The notes under the pieces: generated by a model
The model's database searches: none
Seen by the model: the letters and a program-made list of their open reading frames with translations, nothing else
What the model was told of the DNA's origin: nothing
Position numbers and translations under genes: made by a program
Source: Clostridia bacterium
Lineage (GTDB): Bacteria > Bacillota > Clostridia > Peptostreptococcales > Anaerovoracaceae
Direction of reading: 5' to 3'
Assembly: GCA_902363595.1 (NCBI GenBank)
Contig: CABJAP010000026.1
Coordinates: forward strand, 1 to 26,530
DNA: 26,530 bases
Part shown: in pieces, positions 1 through 7,435 of the stretch
How the letters are laid out: each line of letters begins with the position of its first letter
Numbering within the stretch: position 1 is the stretch's first letter

Positions 1-223
1 ATTTAAATGGTTTCATGGGGTTGCGAGAGGACTTTTGCATAGCATGGTGGACTGATTTTTTAATCCGCTATGCGCGAAATGATTGGTGGGGGCTTGGTTT
101 CGACTTTTTCAGTGGCCTCCTGCTGGGCACAGATCGCGATGATTTGCTCCCGGCCTCCACCCTGTCCAGGCTTCCGGCCTAGATCCCAAAAAGTGAAACT
201 CACAGCAATAAGTGAAAACATGA
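1..223. other. No supported gene at left edge
   Basis: I find no convincing gene here. Open frames on both strands are short, overlap one another and give low-complexity or proline/glycine-rich translations. The stretch could be the remnant of an insertion sequence or the tail of a feature lying left of the window, but nothing in it proves that. Confidence 0.4.
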
Positions 224-272
224 AAAGAGAAAGCCTGCATATCCCCAATAGGAGACTGCAGGCTTTCTCTTT
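224..272 (-). terminator. Hairpin terminator after the Rpn-like gene
   Basis: Positions 224-239 and 257-272 form a perfect 16-bp inverted repeat with a 17-nt loop. On the minus strand the stem ends in a T-rich tract, and it lies 8 bp after the stop codon of the Rpn-like gene. The A/T-rich stem base means it could also work on the plus strand. Confidence 0.85.
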
Positions 273-279
273 GATATGA

Positions 280-1382
280 TCAACGACACAGAAATTTATA
301 AAGCTCAGATGCTTCTGCATCTGGATATTTTTTTATGACCTCAAGGATCGCCGCGATATCCGCTTCCGGCTCCTCCAGGGCGTCCGCTATTTGTGAGATG
401 GATTGATGCTTTAGGTATTTTGTTTTCACTTTTTCAATGGTTTTAATGATTGCGCCTTCCGTTCTTCCCTGTTCCAGACCTTCTTTACGTCCCTGCTCGC
501 GGCCTGTCCGGTAGCCATCATTTTCGCGGATGGTCTCACATTCTTCCCTGCTCAATTCGTCATATAAAAAACTCACAACCTCACCACCATTCCTTTTCAG
601 GAAATCCCGCAGGATCCCTTCCTTGACGCAGGCCTTCACGGCCTCTTCGATAGCGGCTTTCAGGTCACCCATGCGCTTTTGGTTCTCACGCACGGTGTGG
701 ATGAACCGACTGTATTCGGAGAGAGTTTTGCAATGGGTCAAAACCTCCGCGCCCTGGCCGTAGTTCACATTGATGACCTTCACCACCGCTTCTAAGGTTA
801 TTTTATCACATTTTTCGAAAAATGCGTTAGAAAGTTTCAATTCCTGCTCCAAAGGCGCGGCCTGGATGCCGTTGTAAAAAACGTAAAGCTCCGGCGCGGG
901 TAATAGTGTACTGACACGCTGAAAATTCGGCAAATGACTTGCCGGATTTTCCCCTCACTGCGTTGTCATCGTTCGCCGTAGCTACGGCTACGCCTCATTC
1001 TTCCGTCTTGTGAGATGAAAAATCCTTCGACGTCATTTATCCAAACTTCAGCGTGCCAGTACACGAAATGCTTGCTGTAAATGGCCTTGGAAAAATAGAA
1101 TTTTTCATATTCTTTGGCGATGTAAACCAGCATCCTCAGCGGCATGTTGGGGTTGATCGTGGACTGGTGTTCGATCAGGATGATGAGGCGGCCTTCGATG
1201 ATAAAAGCCAGATCGTTCTTCCGGTCCCCAAAGATGGATTCTTCCAACGTAACGATTTCAATTTGGGTATCCTTTGCGTAGTGCCGCCCGGAGAGGGCGC
1301 TGTACAGCTCCAGGAGTTTTTCCTTGTCGTCGAAGAACTGGCGGAATACGCTGTCTTTGTAAATGTGTTTCGGTTTTGTCAT
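280..1382 (-). pseudogene. Rpn-family PD-(D/E)XK nuclease/putative transposase, interrupted
   Basis: Two adjacent minus-strand pieces make one Rpn/PDDEXK_2 family protein. The first (1382 down to about 1065) carries the nuclease core: an Asp in KNDLAF followed by the Glu and Gln of LIEHQS, the D...ExQ pattern of this family. The second (about 906 down to 280) continues with the PAPELYVFYNG block and ends in the Gly/Glu/Arg-rich helical tail (GREQGRKEGLEQGRTEG) typical of these proteins. Between them lies a palindromic element that adds stop codons and shifts the frame. Removing 155 or 158 bp rejoins the frames and yields about 325 residues, close to the family norm. A Shine-Dalgarno-like GGGGGA lies upstream of the ATG at 1382. 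Family members are RecA-independent recombination-promoting DNA endonucleases. This copy is probably inactive, although a 217-residue C-terminal product from an ATG at 933, inside the element, cannot be excluded. Confidence 0.85.
906..1064. mobile_element. MITE-like palindromic element inside the Rpn gene
   Basis: This is a roughly 159-bp insertion bounded by imperfect ~33-bp terminal inverted repeats: left 906-938 starts GTGTACTGACACGCTGAA, and the right end 1032-1064 read in reverse starts GTGTACTGGCACGCTGAA. A perfect 14-bp palindrome (GCCGTAGCTACGGC, 975-988) sits near its centre, and matching blocks on both arms (GGATTTT, CTCAC) mean the whole element could fold into one long hairpin. 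It encodes no transposase, as expected of a non-autonomous MITE moved in trans. A TA (or GTAC) occurs at both ends and could be a target duplication, but excision at TA does not restore the gene frame, so the exact ends are uncertain. Confidence 0.8.
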
Positions 1383-1544
1383 GGTGATAAATCCCCCTTT
1401 TGATGGTTTTGCAAGTTTGTGCCGGTGTACCTAACTTATATTTTGTATATAAATGTAAGTTATAGAAGTATATACCATATAATGTTAAATGTCAATAATT
1501 ACCATTTAATTAAAAGCGGGATTTGCGCGAGAATCAAACCGGAA

Positions 1545-1570
1545 TTTACAAATGTCTTGACACCTGTAAA
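1545..1570 (+). promoter_or_regulatory. Probable NiaR operator upstream of nadA
   Basis: Half-sites TTTACAAATGTC and GACACCTGTAAA flank a central TT. They form a 26-bp dyad that matches at 10 of 12 pairs. The site covers the -35 box of the nadA promoter, so a bound repressor would block RNA polymerase. NiaR (YrxA, 3H domain) is the niacin-responsive repressor of nadABC in Bacillota, and its known sites are TGTC/GACA-type dyads of about this length. The niaR gene is not in the window, so the assignment rests on site shape and on the operon controlled. Confidence 0.7.
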
Positions 1571-1585
1571 GAAATGTGCGATAGT
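1557..1585 (+). promoter_or_regulatory. nadABC promoter
   Basis: A perfect -35 TTGACA (1557-1562) is followed after 17 bp by GATAGT (1580-1585, 4 of 6 consensus bases). The predicted start near 1592 gives a leader of about 35 nt before the nadA ATG. Confidence 0.75.
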
Positions 1586-1626
1586 TAAATTAGTATGTTT
1601 TATAGTTTAATCGTAGGAGAAAGACA

Positions 1627-2538
1627 ATGGCTGATATTGTAAATCAAATTAAAAAGTTAAAAGAAGAAAACGATGTGCTCATTCTGGCGCATTATTACGT
1701 AGATGAAGAGGTACAGAAGATCGCCGACTGTGTGGGCGATTCCTACTATCTCAGCGAAAAGGCCGTAGAGGCCACAGAACAAGCAATCCTCTTTTGCGGA
1801 GTTTCTTTCATGGGTGAGAGCGCCAAGATTCTCAATCCGGAAAAGCTGGTCTTGATGCCCGATCCTTCCGCCGACTGCCCGATGGCCCATATGGCGACGG
1901 CGGAAAAAATCAAAGCAGTCAGACAGCAGTACGACGACCTGGCCGTTGTCTGCTACATCAACTCCACGGCGGAAATCAAACGGTATTCGGACGTATGCGT
2001 AACATCTTCCAACGCCATGAAGATCGTCAAATCTCTGCCAAACAAACATATCCTCTTCGTGCCGGACGAGAATCTGGGAAGATACATCGCTTCCAAGATT
2101 CCGGAAAAGCACTTTATTTTCAATGACGGCTACTGCTATGTACATAAAGAAATAAAAAAAGAAGACGTGCTCCGCTCCAAGGAGCAATGGCCGCAGGCCG
2201 AAGTTCTGGCCCATCCCGAATGCACGATGGAAGTTCTGGAAGAAGCCGATTACATTGGCAGCACATCGGGAATCATAGCAAGAGCAGGCGAAAGCGATGC
2301 CAAAGAATTTATTATCTGCACCGAAACGGGGGTGTTCTATGAGCTTACCAAGAACAATCCGGATAAGATTTTTCATCCGGCAAAAGAACAGCAGATCTGT
2401 TCCGGCATGAAGCAGATCACGCTGGAAAAAGTATTACAGACATTAGAATCGATGGACCAGCCGCTTGTAATGGACGAAACAGCACGACTGGAAGCGCAAA
2501 AGCCGCTGACCAAAATGCTGGAGCTGGCCCAAAAATGA
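1627..2538 (+). CDS. nadA: Quinolinate synthase NadA
   Basis: NadA condenses iminoaspartate (from NadB) with dihydroxyacetone phosphate to make quinolinate, the second step of de novo NAD synthesis in the cytosol. The 303-residue protein has the family hallmarks: CVGDSYYLS, CYINSTAE, VTSSNA, HPEC (Cys199) and GSTSGII. Three cysteines at the positions that hold the essential oxygen-sensitive [4Fe-4S] cluster in characterised NadA are present: Cys84 in SADCPMAHM, Cys170 in DGYCYVH and Cys258 in QQICSGM. The start is ATG behind GTAGGAGA. It is the first gene of nadA-nadB-nadC, with nadB starting 13 bp after its stop. The promoter carries a NiaR-like dyad, so niacin repression is likely. No truncation is seen. 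Confidence 0.97.
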   Translation: MADIVNQIKKLKEENDVLILAHYYVDEEVQKIADCVGDSYYLSEKAVEATEQAILFCGVSFMGESAKILNPEKLVLMPDPSADCPMAHMATAEKIKAVRQQYDDLAVVCYINSTAEIKRYSDVCVTSSNAMKIVKSLPNKHILFVPDENLGRYIASKIPEKHFIFNDGYCYVHKEIKKEDVLRSKEQWPQAEVLAHPECTMEVLEEADYIGSTSGIIARAGESDAKEFIICTETGVFYELTKNNPDKIFHPAKEQQICSGMKQITLEKVLQTLESMDQPLVMDETARLEAQKPLTKMLELAQK

Positions 2539-2550
2539 TTGGAGAAGATC

Positions 2551-3864
2551 ATGGAAAGCAAATATGACGTGATCGTCGCGGGCACCGGTGCCTCCGGGCT
2601 GTTCGCGGCACTCAGCCTTCCGCAAAACGTGAATGTGCTGATGATCACAAAGGACAAGACAGAAAACAGCAACTCCTACCTGGCCCAGGGCGGCATCTGC
2701 ACTTTAAAAGAAGAGCAGGATTTTGAAACCTTCTTTGAAGACACCCTCCGGGCGGGGCGATATGAAAACAACAAAGAATCCGTTAAGTGCATGATCCAAG
2801 GGGCAGCGGAAGTCAACCGCCGGCTGATCTCCTACGGAGTGGAATTCGACCGCAGTGAAGACGGCGGCTTTGACTACACCAGAGAAGGAGCCCACAGCTC
2901 CTGCCGCATCCTGCACCATAAAGACGTGACCGGCAAGGAGATCACCAGCAAGCTGATCGATGCGGCACGAAAGAAAAAGAATATCACCATCGAGGAATAT
3001 ACGCTGATGATGGATTTGGTCATGGAAGGAAACCGCTGCTGCGGAATCATTGTAAAAGACCGGGACGGCCAGCTGAGACAAATTCAGGCAAAAGCCGTCA
3101 TTCTGGCTACCGGCGGCATGGGCGGTCTCTTTGAACATTCCACCAACTTCCGCCATATCACCGGCGACAGTTTTGCCATGGCATCCAAGCACCATATCAA
3201 ACTGAAAAACCTCAACTACATACAGATTCACCCCACCGTGCTTTACTCCAACAAGCCGGGAAGAGGATTTCTCATATCCGAATCCGTGCGCGGAGAAGGA
3301 GCGATTCTCATTAACAATAAAGGCGAACGCTTTGTAGACGAACTGCTTCCGCGGGATGTGGTATCGGCAGCGATTCAGGAAGAAATGACAAAGACACGCA
3401 GCCAGTGCGTCTATTTGTCCCTGGCCGGCAAACCGGAACAATGGATCAAAGACCGCTTCCCCAACATCTATCAGAAATGTTTGGAGGAAGGCTACGATCT
3501 GTGCAAAGAACCGATTCCCATCACACCGGCGCAGCACTACCTGATGGGTGGAATTGAAACCAATACCAACGGCGAAACCTCTGCCAAAAACCTTTATGCT
3601 GTAGGTGAGAGCGGCTGCAACGGCGTGCACGGCGCCAACCGCCTGGCCAGTAATTCCTTGTTGGAAGGACTGGTCTTTGCCAAACGGGCCGCCGCGCTGA
3701 TCGAAAAAAACATTTCTCTGATCGCTTATGGTAGAAAGCAAGTCGACTTGACCCAATACGAAGATGAAGAGGCATGGCAGGCGGATAATCGCAAGCTGAT
3801 TATGAATGAGATAAAGAGAAGGGATGAAAAGTTCTATGATCAATGGTGTGACCATAAAAATTAA
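2551..3864 (+). CDS. nadB: L-aspartate oxidase NadB (short form)
   Basis: NadB is an FAD enzyme that oxidises L-aspartate to iminoaspartate, using fumarate or oxygen as acceptor, and passes it to NadA. The N-terminus holds the dinucleotide fold (VIVAGTGASG). Further signatures are SNSYLAQGGI, the HSSCRILHHKDVTG active-site segment, IQIHPT, SESVRGEGAIL, ERFVDE, PRDVV, PAQHYLMGGI and the C-terminal FAD block GESGCNGVHGANRLASNSLLEG. I chose the ATG at 2551, behind GGAG with 6-bp spacing, over an in-frame TTG at 2539 that directly abuts the nadA stop. The product is 437 residues against roughly 530-540 for E. coli and Bacillus NadB, so most of the C-terminal helical domain is absent. The end overlaps nadC by 41 bp. 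Confidence 0.95.
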   Translation: MESKYDVIVAGTGASGLFAALSLPQNVNVLMITKDKTENSNSYLAQGGICTLKEEQDFETFFEDTLRAGRYENNKESVKCMIQGAAEVNRRLISYGVEFDRSEDGGFDYTREGAHSSCRILHHKDVTGKEITSKLIDAARKKKNITIEEYTLMMDLVMEGNRCCGIIVKDRDGQLRQIQAKAVILATGGMGGLFEHSTNFRHITGDSFAMASKHHIKLKNLNYIQIHPTVLYSNKPGRGFLISESVRGEGAILINNKGERFVDELLPRDVVSAAIQEEMTKTRSQCVYLSLAGKPEQWIKDRFPNIYQKCLEEGYDLCKEPIPITPAQHYLMGGIETNTNGETSAKNLYAVGESGCNGVHGANRLASNSLLEGLVFAKRAAALIEKNISLIAYGRKQVDLTQYEDEEAWQADNRKLIMNEIKRRDEKFYDQWCDHKN

Positions 3865-4693
3865 CGTGGATAAATACCTGCTCAGCGCTTTGCAGGAGGA
3901 TATCACCGGAGAAGACGTTTCCACCAATGCGGTTATGCGGGAGGAAAAGACGGGCACCGCCGACTTGATCTGCAAAGAGGACGGCGTTATCTGCGGACTG
4001 GAAATCTTTCGGCGGGTGTTTGAACTGCTGGATGAAAACATCCGCTTCGAAACTCGGTTCAAAGACGGCGATCCGGTAAAAAAGGGTGATCTGATCGGCA
4101 TTGTGACCGGAGATATCCGGGCTATTCTATCGGGAGAACGAACCGCCCTCAACTATCTCCAGCGAATGAGCGGCATTGCTACCCACACCCGGAATATGGC
4201 AGCCCAGCTTGCAGAAAGCAACACAAAACTTCTGGATACCAGAAAGACCACGCCCAATATGCGCATCTTTGAAAAATACGCGGTAAAAGTAGGCGGCGGA
4301 AACAACCACCGCTATAATCTTTCCGACGGGCTGATGCTGAAGGATAATCACATCGGCGCTGCCGGAAGCGTGGCCAAAGCCGTGGAGATGGCCAAAGAAT
4401 ATGCACCTTTTGTCCGTAAAGTGGAAGTGGAAGTGGAAACGCTGGACCAGCTTGAGGAAGCTCTGGCAGCAGGAGCGGATATCATTATGCTGGATAATAT
4501 GGACCTTGAGACCATGCGAAAAGCCGTCGAAATTACCGCAGGACGGGCGGAGCTGGAATGCTCGGGAAACGTCACCAAGCAGCGGCTGAAAGAAATCGCG
4601 GCCATCGGCGTGGACTATGTCTCCGCAGGAACGCTGACCTACGGCGCGCCTTTGATGGACATTTCCTTGAAAAACTTAAAGCCTTGCAAGTAA
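3824..4693 (+). CDS. nadC: Nicotinate-nucleotide pyrophosphorylase (carboxylating) NadC
   Basis: NadC converts quinolinate and PRPP to nicotinate mononucleotide, CO2 and pyrophosphate, closing the de novo branch to NAD. The 289-residue sequence shows the QPRTase pattern: LQEDITGEDVST near the N-terminus, SGERTALNYLQRMSGIAT, LDTRKTTPNMR, KVGGGNNHRYNLSDG, LKDNHI, VEVEVE, DIIMLDNM, ECSGNVT and SAGTLTYGAP. These contain the Arg, Lys and acidic residues that bind quinolinate and PRPP. The start ATG lies 41 bp inside nadB behind AGAAGG. A second in-frame ATG at 3836 is possible but has a poorer ribosome site. The overlap implies translational coupling. A hairpin follows the stop. Confidence 0.97.
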   Translation: MKSSMINGVTIKINVDKYLLSALQEDITGEDVSTNAVMREEKTGTADLICKEDGVICGLEIFRRVFELLDENIRFETRFKDGDPVKKGDLIGIVTGDIRAILSGERTALNYLQRMSGIATHTRNMAAQLAESNTKLLDTRKTTPNMRIFEKYAVKVGGGNNHRYNLSDGLMLKDNHIGAAGSVAKAVEMAKEYAPFVRKVEVEVETLDQLEEALAAGADIIMLDNMDLETMRKAVEITAGRAELECSGNVTKQRLKEIAAIGVDYVSAGTLTYGAPLMDISLKNLKPCK

Positions 4694-4709
4694 AATAATG
4701 GTAAGAAAG

Positions 4710-4742
4710 AATTCAGCCGCAGCTTGTATGCGGCTGAATTTT
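4710..4742 (+). terminator. Hairpin at the end of the nad operon
   Basis: AATTCAGCCGCA (4710-4721) pairs perfectly with TGCGGCTGAATT (4729-4740) around a 7-nt loop. The T tract after the stem is short, and the next ribosome site starts only about 20 bp later, so some read-through into the next gene is likely. Confidence 0.7.
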
Positions 4743-4774
4743 GGCATATACTAATGAAAAAAGGAGGTAAGATT

Positions 4775-5323
4775 ATGGTTTACGTACATTTAGCAGATGG
4801 ATTTGAAGAAGTAGAGGCGCTGACAACGGTGGATCTTTTCCGCAGAGCCCAGATTGGCGTGCAGACGGTTTCCATCACCGGAAAGAAAGAGGTTACGGGT
4901 GCCCACAATGTAACGGTGGAGGCGGATATCCTCTTTGAAGAAACCGATTATGAACAGTGTGAAATGATTGTGCTGCCTGGAGGAATGCCGGGAGCCGAGC
5001 ACCTGGGAAATCACGAAGGTCTGACAAGCCACATTCGCTGCTTTGCGAAGAACGACAAATATATTGCGGCGATCTGTGCGGCGCCTATGGTCTTTGGTGC
5101 GCTGGGAGTGCTGGATGGGAAAAAAGCCACCATTTATCCGGGCATGGAGGACAAGCTTGGCGGTGCGGACTATCAAAACGAAAAGGTAGTGGTGGATGGA
5201 AAAATCGTCACATCCATGGGACCGGCCACAGCCATGCCTTTTGCTCTCAAGCTGATCGAACTGTTGAAAGGCAAGGCTGCTTCCGATGAAGTGGCAGCAG
5301 GGCTCTTATGGAACCAAAAGTAG
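4775..5323 (+). CDS. DJ-1/PfpI family protein
   Basis: This 182-residue protein is of the DJ-1/ThiJ/PfpI superfamily, closest in pattern to the DJ-1/YajL group. Seen are the N-terminal GFEEVEALTTVDLFRRA block, with Glu14 in the place of DJ-1 Glu18, and the nucleophile elbow AAICAAP with reactive Cys101. It ends in the LI(E)LLKG helix of the family. Members have been linked to protein or nucleotide deglycation and oxidative stress, but activities are disputed, so no specific reaction is claimed. The start is ATG 4775 behind an excellent AAGGAGG. An upstream in-frame ATG would lie inside the preceding hairpin and is rejected. The end overlaps the PHP gene by 16 bp, which suggests coupled translation. 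Confidence 0.9.
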   Translation: MVYVHLADGFEEVEALTTVDLFRRAQIGVQTVSITGKKEVTGAHNVTVEADILFEETDYEQCEMIVLPGGMPGAEHLGNHEGLTSHIRCFAKNDKYIAAICAAPMVFGALGVLDGKKATIYPGMEDKLGGADYQNEKVVVDGKIVTSMGPATAMPFALKLIELLKGKAASDEVAAGLLWNQK

Positions 5324-6108
5324 ATTTTCATATCCATACCTGGTTTTCCGACGGATCCATCTCGCCGGCGGAACTTGTAAAGCAGGCAAAAGAGAATGGC
5401 TACGACAAAATCGCCATCACCGATCATGACGGCATCGACGGAATCAAAGAAGCTCAGGAAGCCGGCAGACAATTGGGGCTGGAGATTATACCCGGTATCG
5501 AGCTGGCCACAGAAACAGAAACGGGCATCGGCCTTCACATTCTGGGCTATTATATCGATACTGAAAACAAACAGCTCTTAAAAACGCTGGACGATCTGCG
5601 CAAGAAGCGGGACGCCCGCAATGAAAAACTGCTCAAAGAGCTGGAACGCATGGGATATCCCCTTACACAGGAGGAGCTGATGCTCCGGTCCGGGCAGACC
5701 TTTATCGGAAAGCCCATCATTGCCCGTGCCATGGCGGCCAAGGGATACATCGAAAAGCCCAAGGAGGCCTTTGCAGAGGGAAAGCTCTTAGAATCACCCG
5801 CCGCAAAAGCCATTAAAAAAGAAAAGCTGAAAACCTCCGACGCCATTGGTCTGATTAAAGGAGCGGGCGGTATTGCTGTCCTTGCCCATCCCATTCAAAT
5901 TCGCAAGTTTGGCACGCCTGGAAGTGAATCCTTTTATCAAAAAGTGGATGACCTGATCTCTCGTCTAAAAAAAGATGGGCTGGACGGATTGGAGTGCTTT
6001 CATTGCGATCACAGCGTCGAGCAGGCGGCCCGTTTTGTGGAAATCGCCCAAAGACATCACCTGCGTATTACCAGGGGATCGGATTTTCATGGCACAAAAT
6101 TTGAATAA
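5308..6108 (+). CDS. PHP-domain phosphoesterase (TrpH/RNase AM-like)
   Basis: This 266-residue single-domain PHP protein resembles YciV/TrpH. Metal-ligand motifs appear in order: HIH (His8, His10) with Asp15, ITDHD (Asp39, His40, Asp41), GIEL (Glu65), LHILGY (His77), VLAHP and the C-terminal GSDFHG. TrpH/RNase AM members hydrolyse 3',5'-bisphosphonucleotides or trim RNA 5' ends using a trinuclear metal centre. Which of these this protein does is not visible. An inserted helical segment (about residues 100-150) matches TrpH-type proteins rather than HisJ or DNA polymerase PHP domains. It overlaps the DJ-1 gene by 16 bp, and no separate promoter was seen. Confidence 0.9.
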   Translation: MEPKVDFHIHTWFSDGSISPAELVKQAKENGYDKIAITDHDGIDGIKEAQEAGRQLGLEIIPGIELATETETGIGLHILGYYIDTENKQLLKTLDDLRKKRDARNEKLLKELERMGYPLTQEELMLRSGQTFIGKPIIARAMAAKGYIEKPKEAFAEGKLLESPAAKAIKKEKLKTSDAIGLIKGAGGIAVLAHPIQIRKFGTPGSESFYQKVDDLISRLKKDGLDGLECFHCDHSVEQAARFVEIAQRHHLRITRGSDFHGTKFE

Positions 6109-6116
6109 AAAATAGG

Positions 6117-6122
6117 TATAAT
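6117..6122 (+). promoter_or_regulatory. Possible -10 box for the M23 gene
   Basis: A perfect TATAAT lies 8 bp after the PHP stop, but I find no good -35 at 16-18 bp. The resulting leader would be about 125 nt. Confidence 0.35.
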
Positions 6123-6153
6123 TGGGACAAGCTGGGAATACTATATATCGTGT

Positions 6154-6204
6154 GCGATTAAATCCAGGTGGTGTTAAACCTGAAAACACCGCCCAGGAAG
6201 TCGC
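6154..6204 (+). promoter_or_regulatory. Structured RNA leader upstream of the M23 gene
   Basis: A long hairpin is visible: GCGATT pairs with AGTCGC (outer), TCC with GGA (middle), and GGTGGTGTT with AACACCGCC (inner), closing a 9-nt loop AAACCTGAA. It has no T run, so it is not an ordinary terminator. It sits between a TATAAT and the ribosome site of the peptidase gene. I could not match it to a riboswitch class, including c-di-AMP and c-di-GMP types. Confidence 0.45.
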
Positions 6205-6255
6205 TCAAAATTCAAAGCTCCCTGTAAGGGGACAGAGAAAAAAGGAAGCGATATT

Positions 6256-7314
6256 ATGAAAGAATTACCCAGTAGGAGCCTCCGGTTCCTAAAAACAAGA
6301 AAGAAGATCGTCATGGGAACCGCCGCCGTTTTTCTGGCCGCTGTATCCATTGCGGCCGGAACAGCCATAGTACCGTCAGACTTTGAAGTACCTGTACGTT
6401 TAGCAAATGGAGAAGTGATCACACCACCCTGGTATGTTACCGCCAATGGGCAGCAGGTTGCCCTCGTGGACAGTAAGGAAGATGCCAGAGAAGTCGTAAA
6501 AAAAGTAGCACAGCATTACAAAAACAATGAAACTGTAAAAATCGAGATAGAAGAGCAGACCTCTGCAAAAGAGATGAATCTGGAAAACGGCGATAAAAAG
6601 CCCCGGATTATGACGGTAGAGGAAGCAGCCGCTGAAATTGCGGAAAAAGAAGAGTTGACCGTCAAAACCACCGAAGTGGTTACAGAAGAAGAACCGATTG
6701 CATTCAAAGAGACTCACGAAAAAACGGACAAGCTCTATGTGGGACAGACGAAAGTCAAAAAAGAAGGCCGCAGCGGTTTGAAGAAAGTAACAAAGAAAAT
6801 CACCAAGGAAAACGGAGAAGCCGTTAAAACCGACGTTGTGGAGGAAGAAATCCTTCAGGAGGCGGAGCCGCAGGTTGTGTTGACAGGGACCAAAGAAAAT
6901 GAAGAAGCCCTGTTCACCGCTTCCAGGGGCACCGAAAAGCGGGGCAGCGGCAGCCTGGCGGCGCCCGTATCGACCATTCGCGTCACATCCGGATTTGGCC
7001 CCAGATGGGGAAGAACTCACTTGGGTGTGGATCTGGGAATGGCATCCGGTTCGCCCATCAGCGCCGCCGACGGAGGAACGGTGATTTTCGCCGGTTATTC
7101 GGGAAGCTACGGCAACCTGGTTAAAATCGACCACGGGAATGGACTTGTTACCTATTACGCCCATTGCAGCGCCATCCTGGCAAAAGAGGGACAAGCTGTA
7201 GAAAAAGGCCAGACCATTGCCAAAGTCGGCTCCACCGGAAACTCCACCGGCCCCCACCTCCACTTTGAGGTCCGGGTAAACGGTCAAAATGTCAACCCCA
7301 TGAACTATCTGTAA
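6256..7314 (+). CDS. Membrane-anchored G5-domain M23 peptidoglycan endopeptidase
   Basis: This 352-residue cell-surface protein has a basic N-terminus followed by one hydrophobic segment (about residues 19-41), either a signal anchor or an uncleaved signal. A Lys/Glu-rich G5-like domain (about 135-215) follows, with the usual VGQTKVKKEGRSGLKKVT pattern, then a C-terminal M23 (LytM) domain from about 235. The zinc ligands are His255 and Asp259 (HLGVD) and His336 of HLH (334-336), with catalytic His303 in YYAHCS. Such enzymes cut peptide cross-bridges in the wall during growth, division or sporulation. G5 domains are thought to bind wall sugars. All catalytic residues are present. A ribosome site AAGGAAG precedes the ATG, and the gene has a structured leader. 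Confidence 0.92.
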   Translation: MKELPSRSLRFLKTRKKIVMGTAAVFLAAVSIAAGTAIVPSDFEVPVRLANGEVITPPWYVTANGQQVALVDSKEDAREVVKKVAQHYKNNETVKIEIEEQTSAKEMNLENGDKKPRIMTVEEAAAEIAEKEELTVKTTEVVTEEEPIAFKETHEKTDKLYVGQTKVKKEGRSGLKKVTKKITKENGEAVKTDVVEEEILQEAEPQVVLTGTKENEEALFTASRGTEKRGSGSLAAPVSTIRVTSGFGPRWGRTHLGVDLGMASGSPISAADGGTVIFAGYSGSYGNLVKIDHGNGLVTYYAHCSAILAKEGQAVEKGQTIAKVGSTGNSTGPHLHFEVRVNGQNVNPMNYL

Positions 7315-7343
7315 GACAACTTTTTCGAGGCAAAATCAAAGGG

Positions 7344-7372
7344 GTGACAAATTTATCCTCACATTGTATAAT
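7344..7372 (+). promoter_or_regulatory. Promoter of the cysE-sigH operon
   Basis: GTGACA (7344-7349, 5 of 6) and a perfect TATAAT (7367-7372) are separated by 17 bp. The predicted start near 7379 falls inside a hairpin, and the leader is about 57 nt. Confidence 0.75.
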
Positions 7373-7374
7373 AT

Positions 7375-7402
7375 AAGGCAGGTATGCGTACCTGTCTTAT
7401 TT
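7375..7402 (+). terminator. Hairpin overlapping the cysE transcription start
   Basis: AAGGCAGGTA (7375-7384) pairs with TACCTGTCTT (7389-7398) around TGCG, followed by ATTTT. It lies 60 bp after the M23 stop and is the only terminator-like structure there, so it probably ends M23 transcription. It also begins within a few bases of the predicted cysE operon start. Confidence 0.55.
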
Positions 7403-7435
7403 TAATAGATATTGTAAGGATGAAAGAGGAGATAC

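Noticed and set aside
70..279. 69-residue plus-strand open frame near the left edge
   Set aside because: It has no ribosome site, runs through a terminator hairpin, and has no recognisable content.
2704..4152. 482-residue minus-strand open frame across nadB and nadC
   Set aside because: It is antisense to two certain genes, with no recognisable domain and no ribosome site.
6400..7287. 295-residue minus-strand open frame opposite the M23 gene
   Set aside because: It is a shadow of the peptidase coding sequence and shows no domain.
7373..7435. T-box riboswitch before cysE-cysS
   Set aside because: The leader is only about 57 nt, with one hairpin and no T-box sequence or specifier loop.
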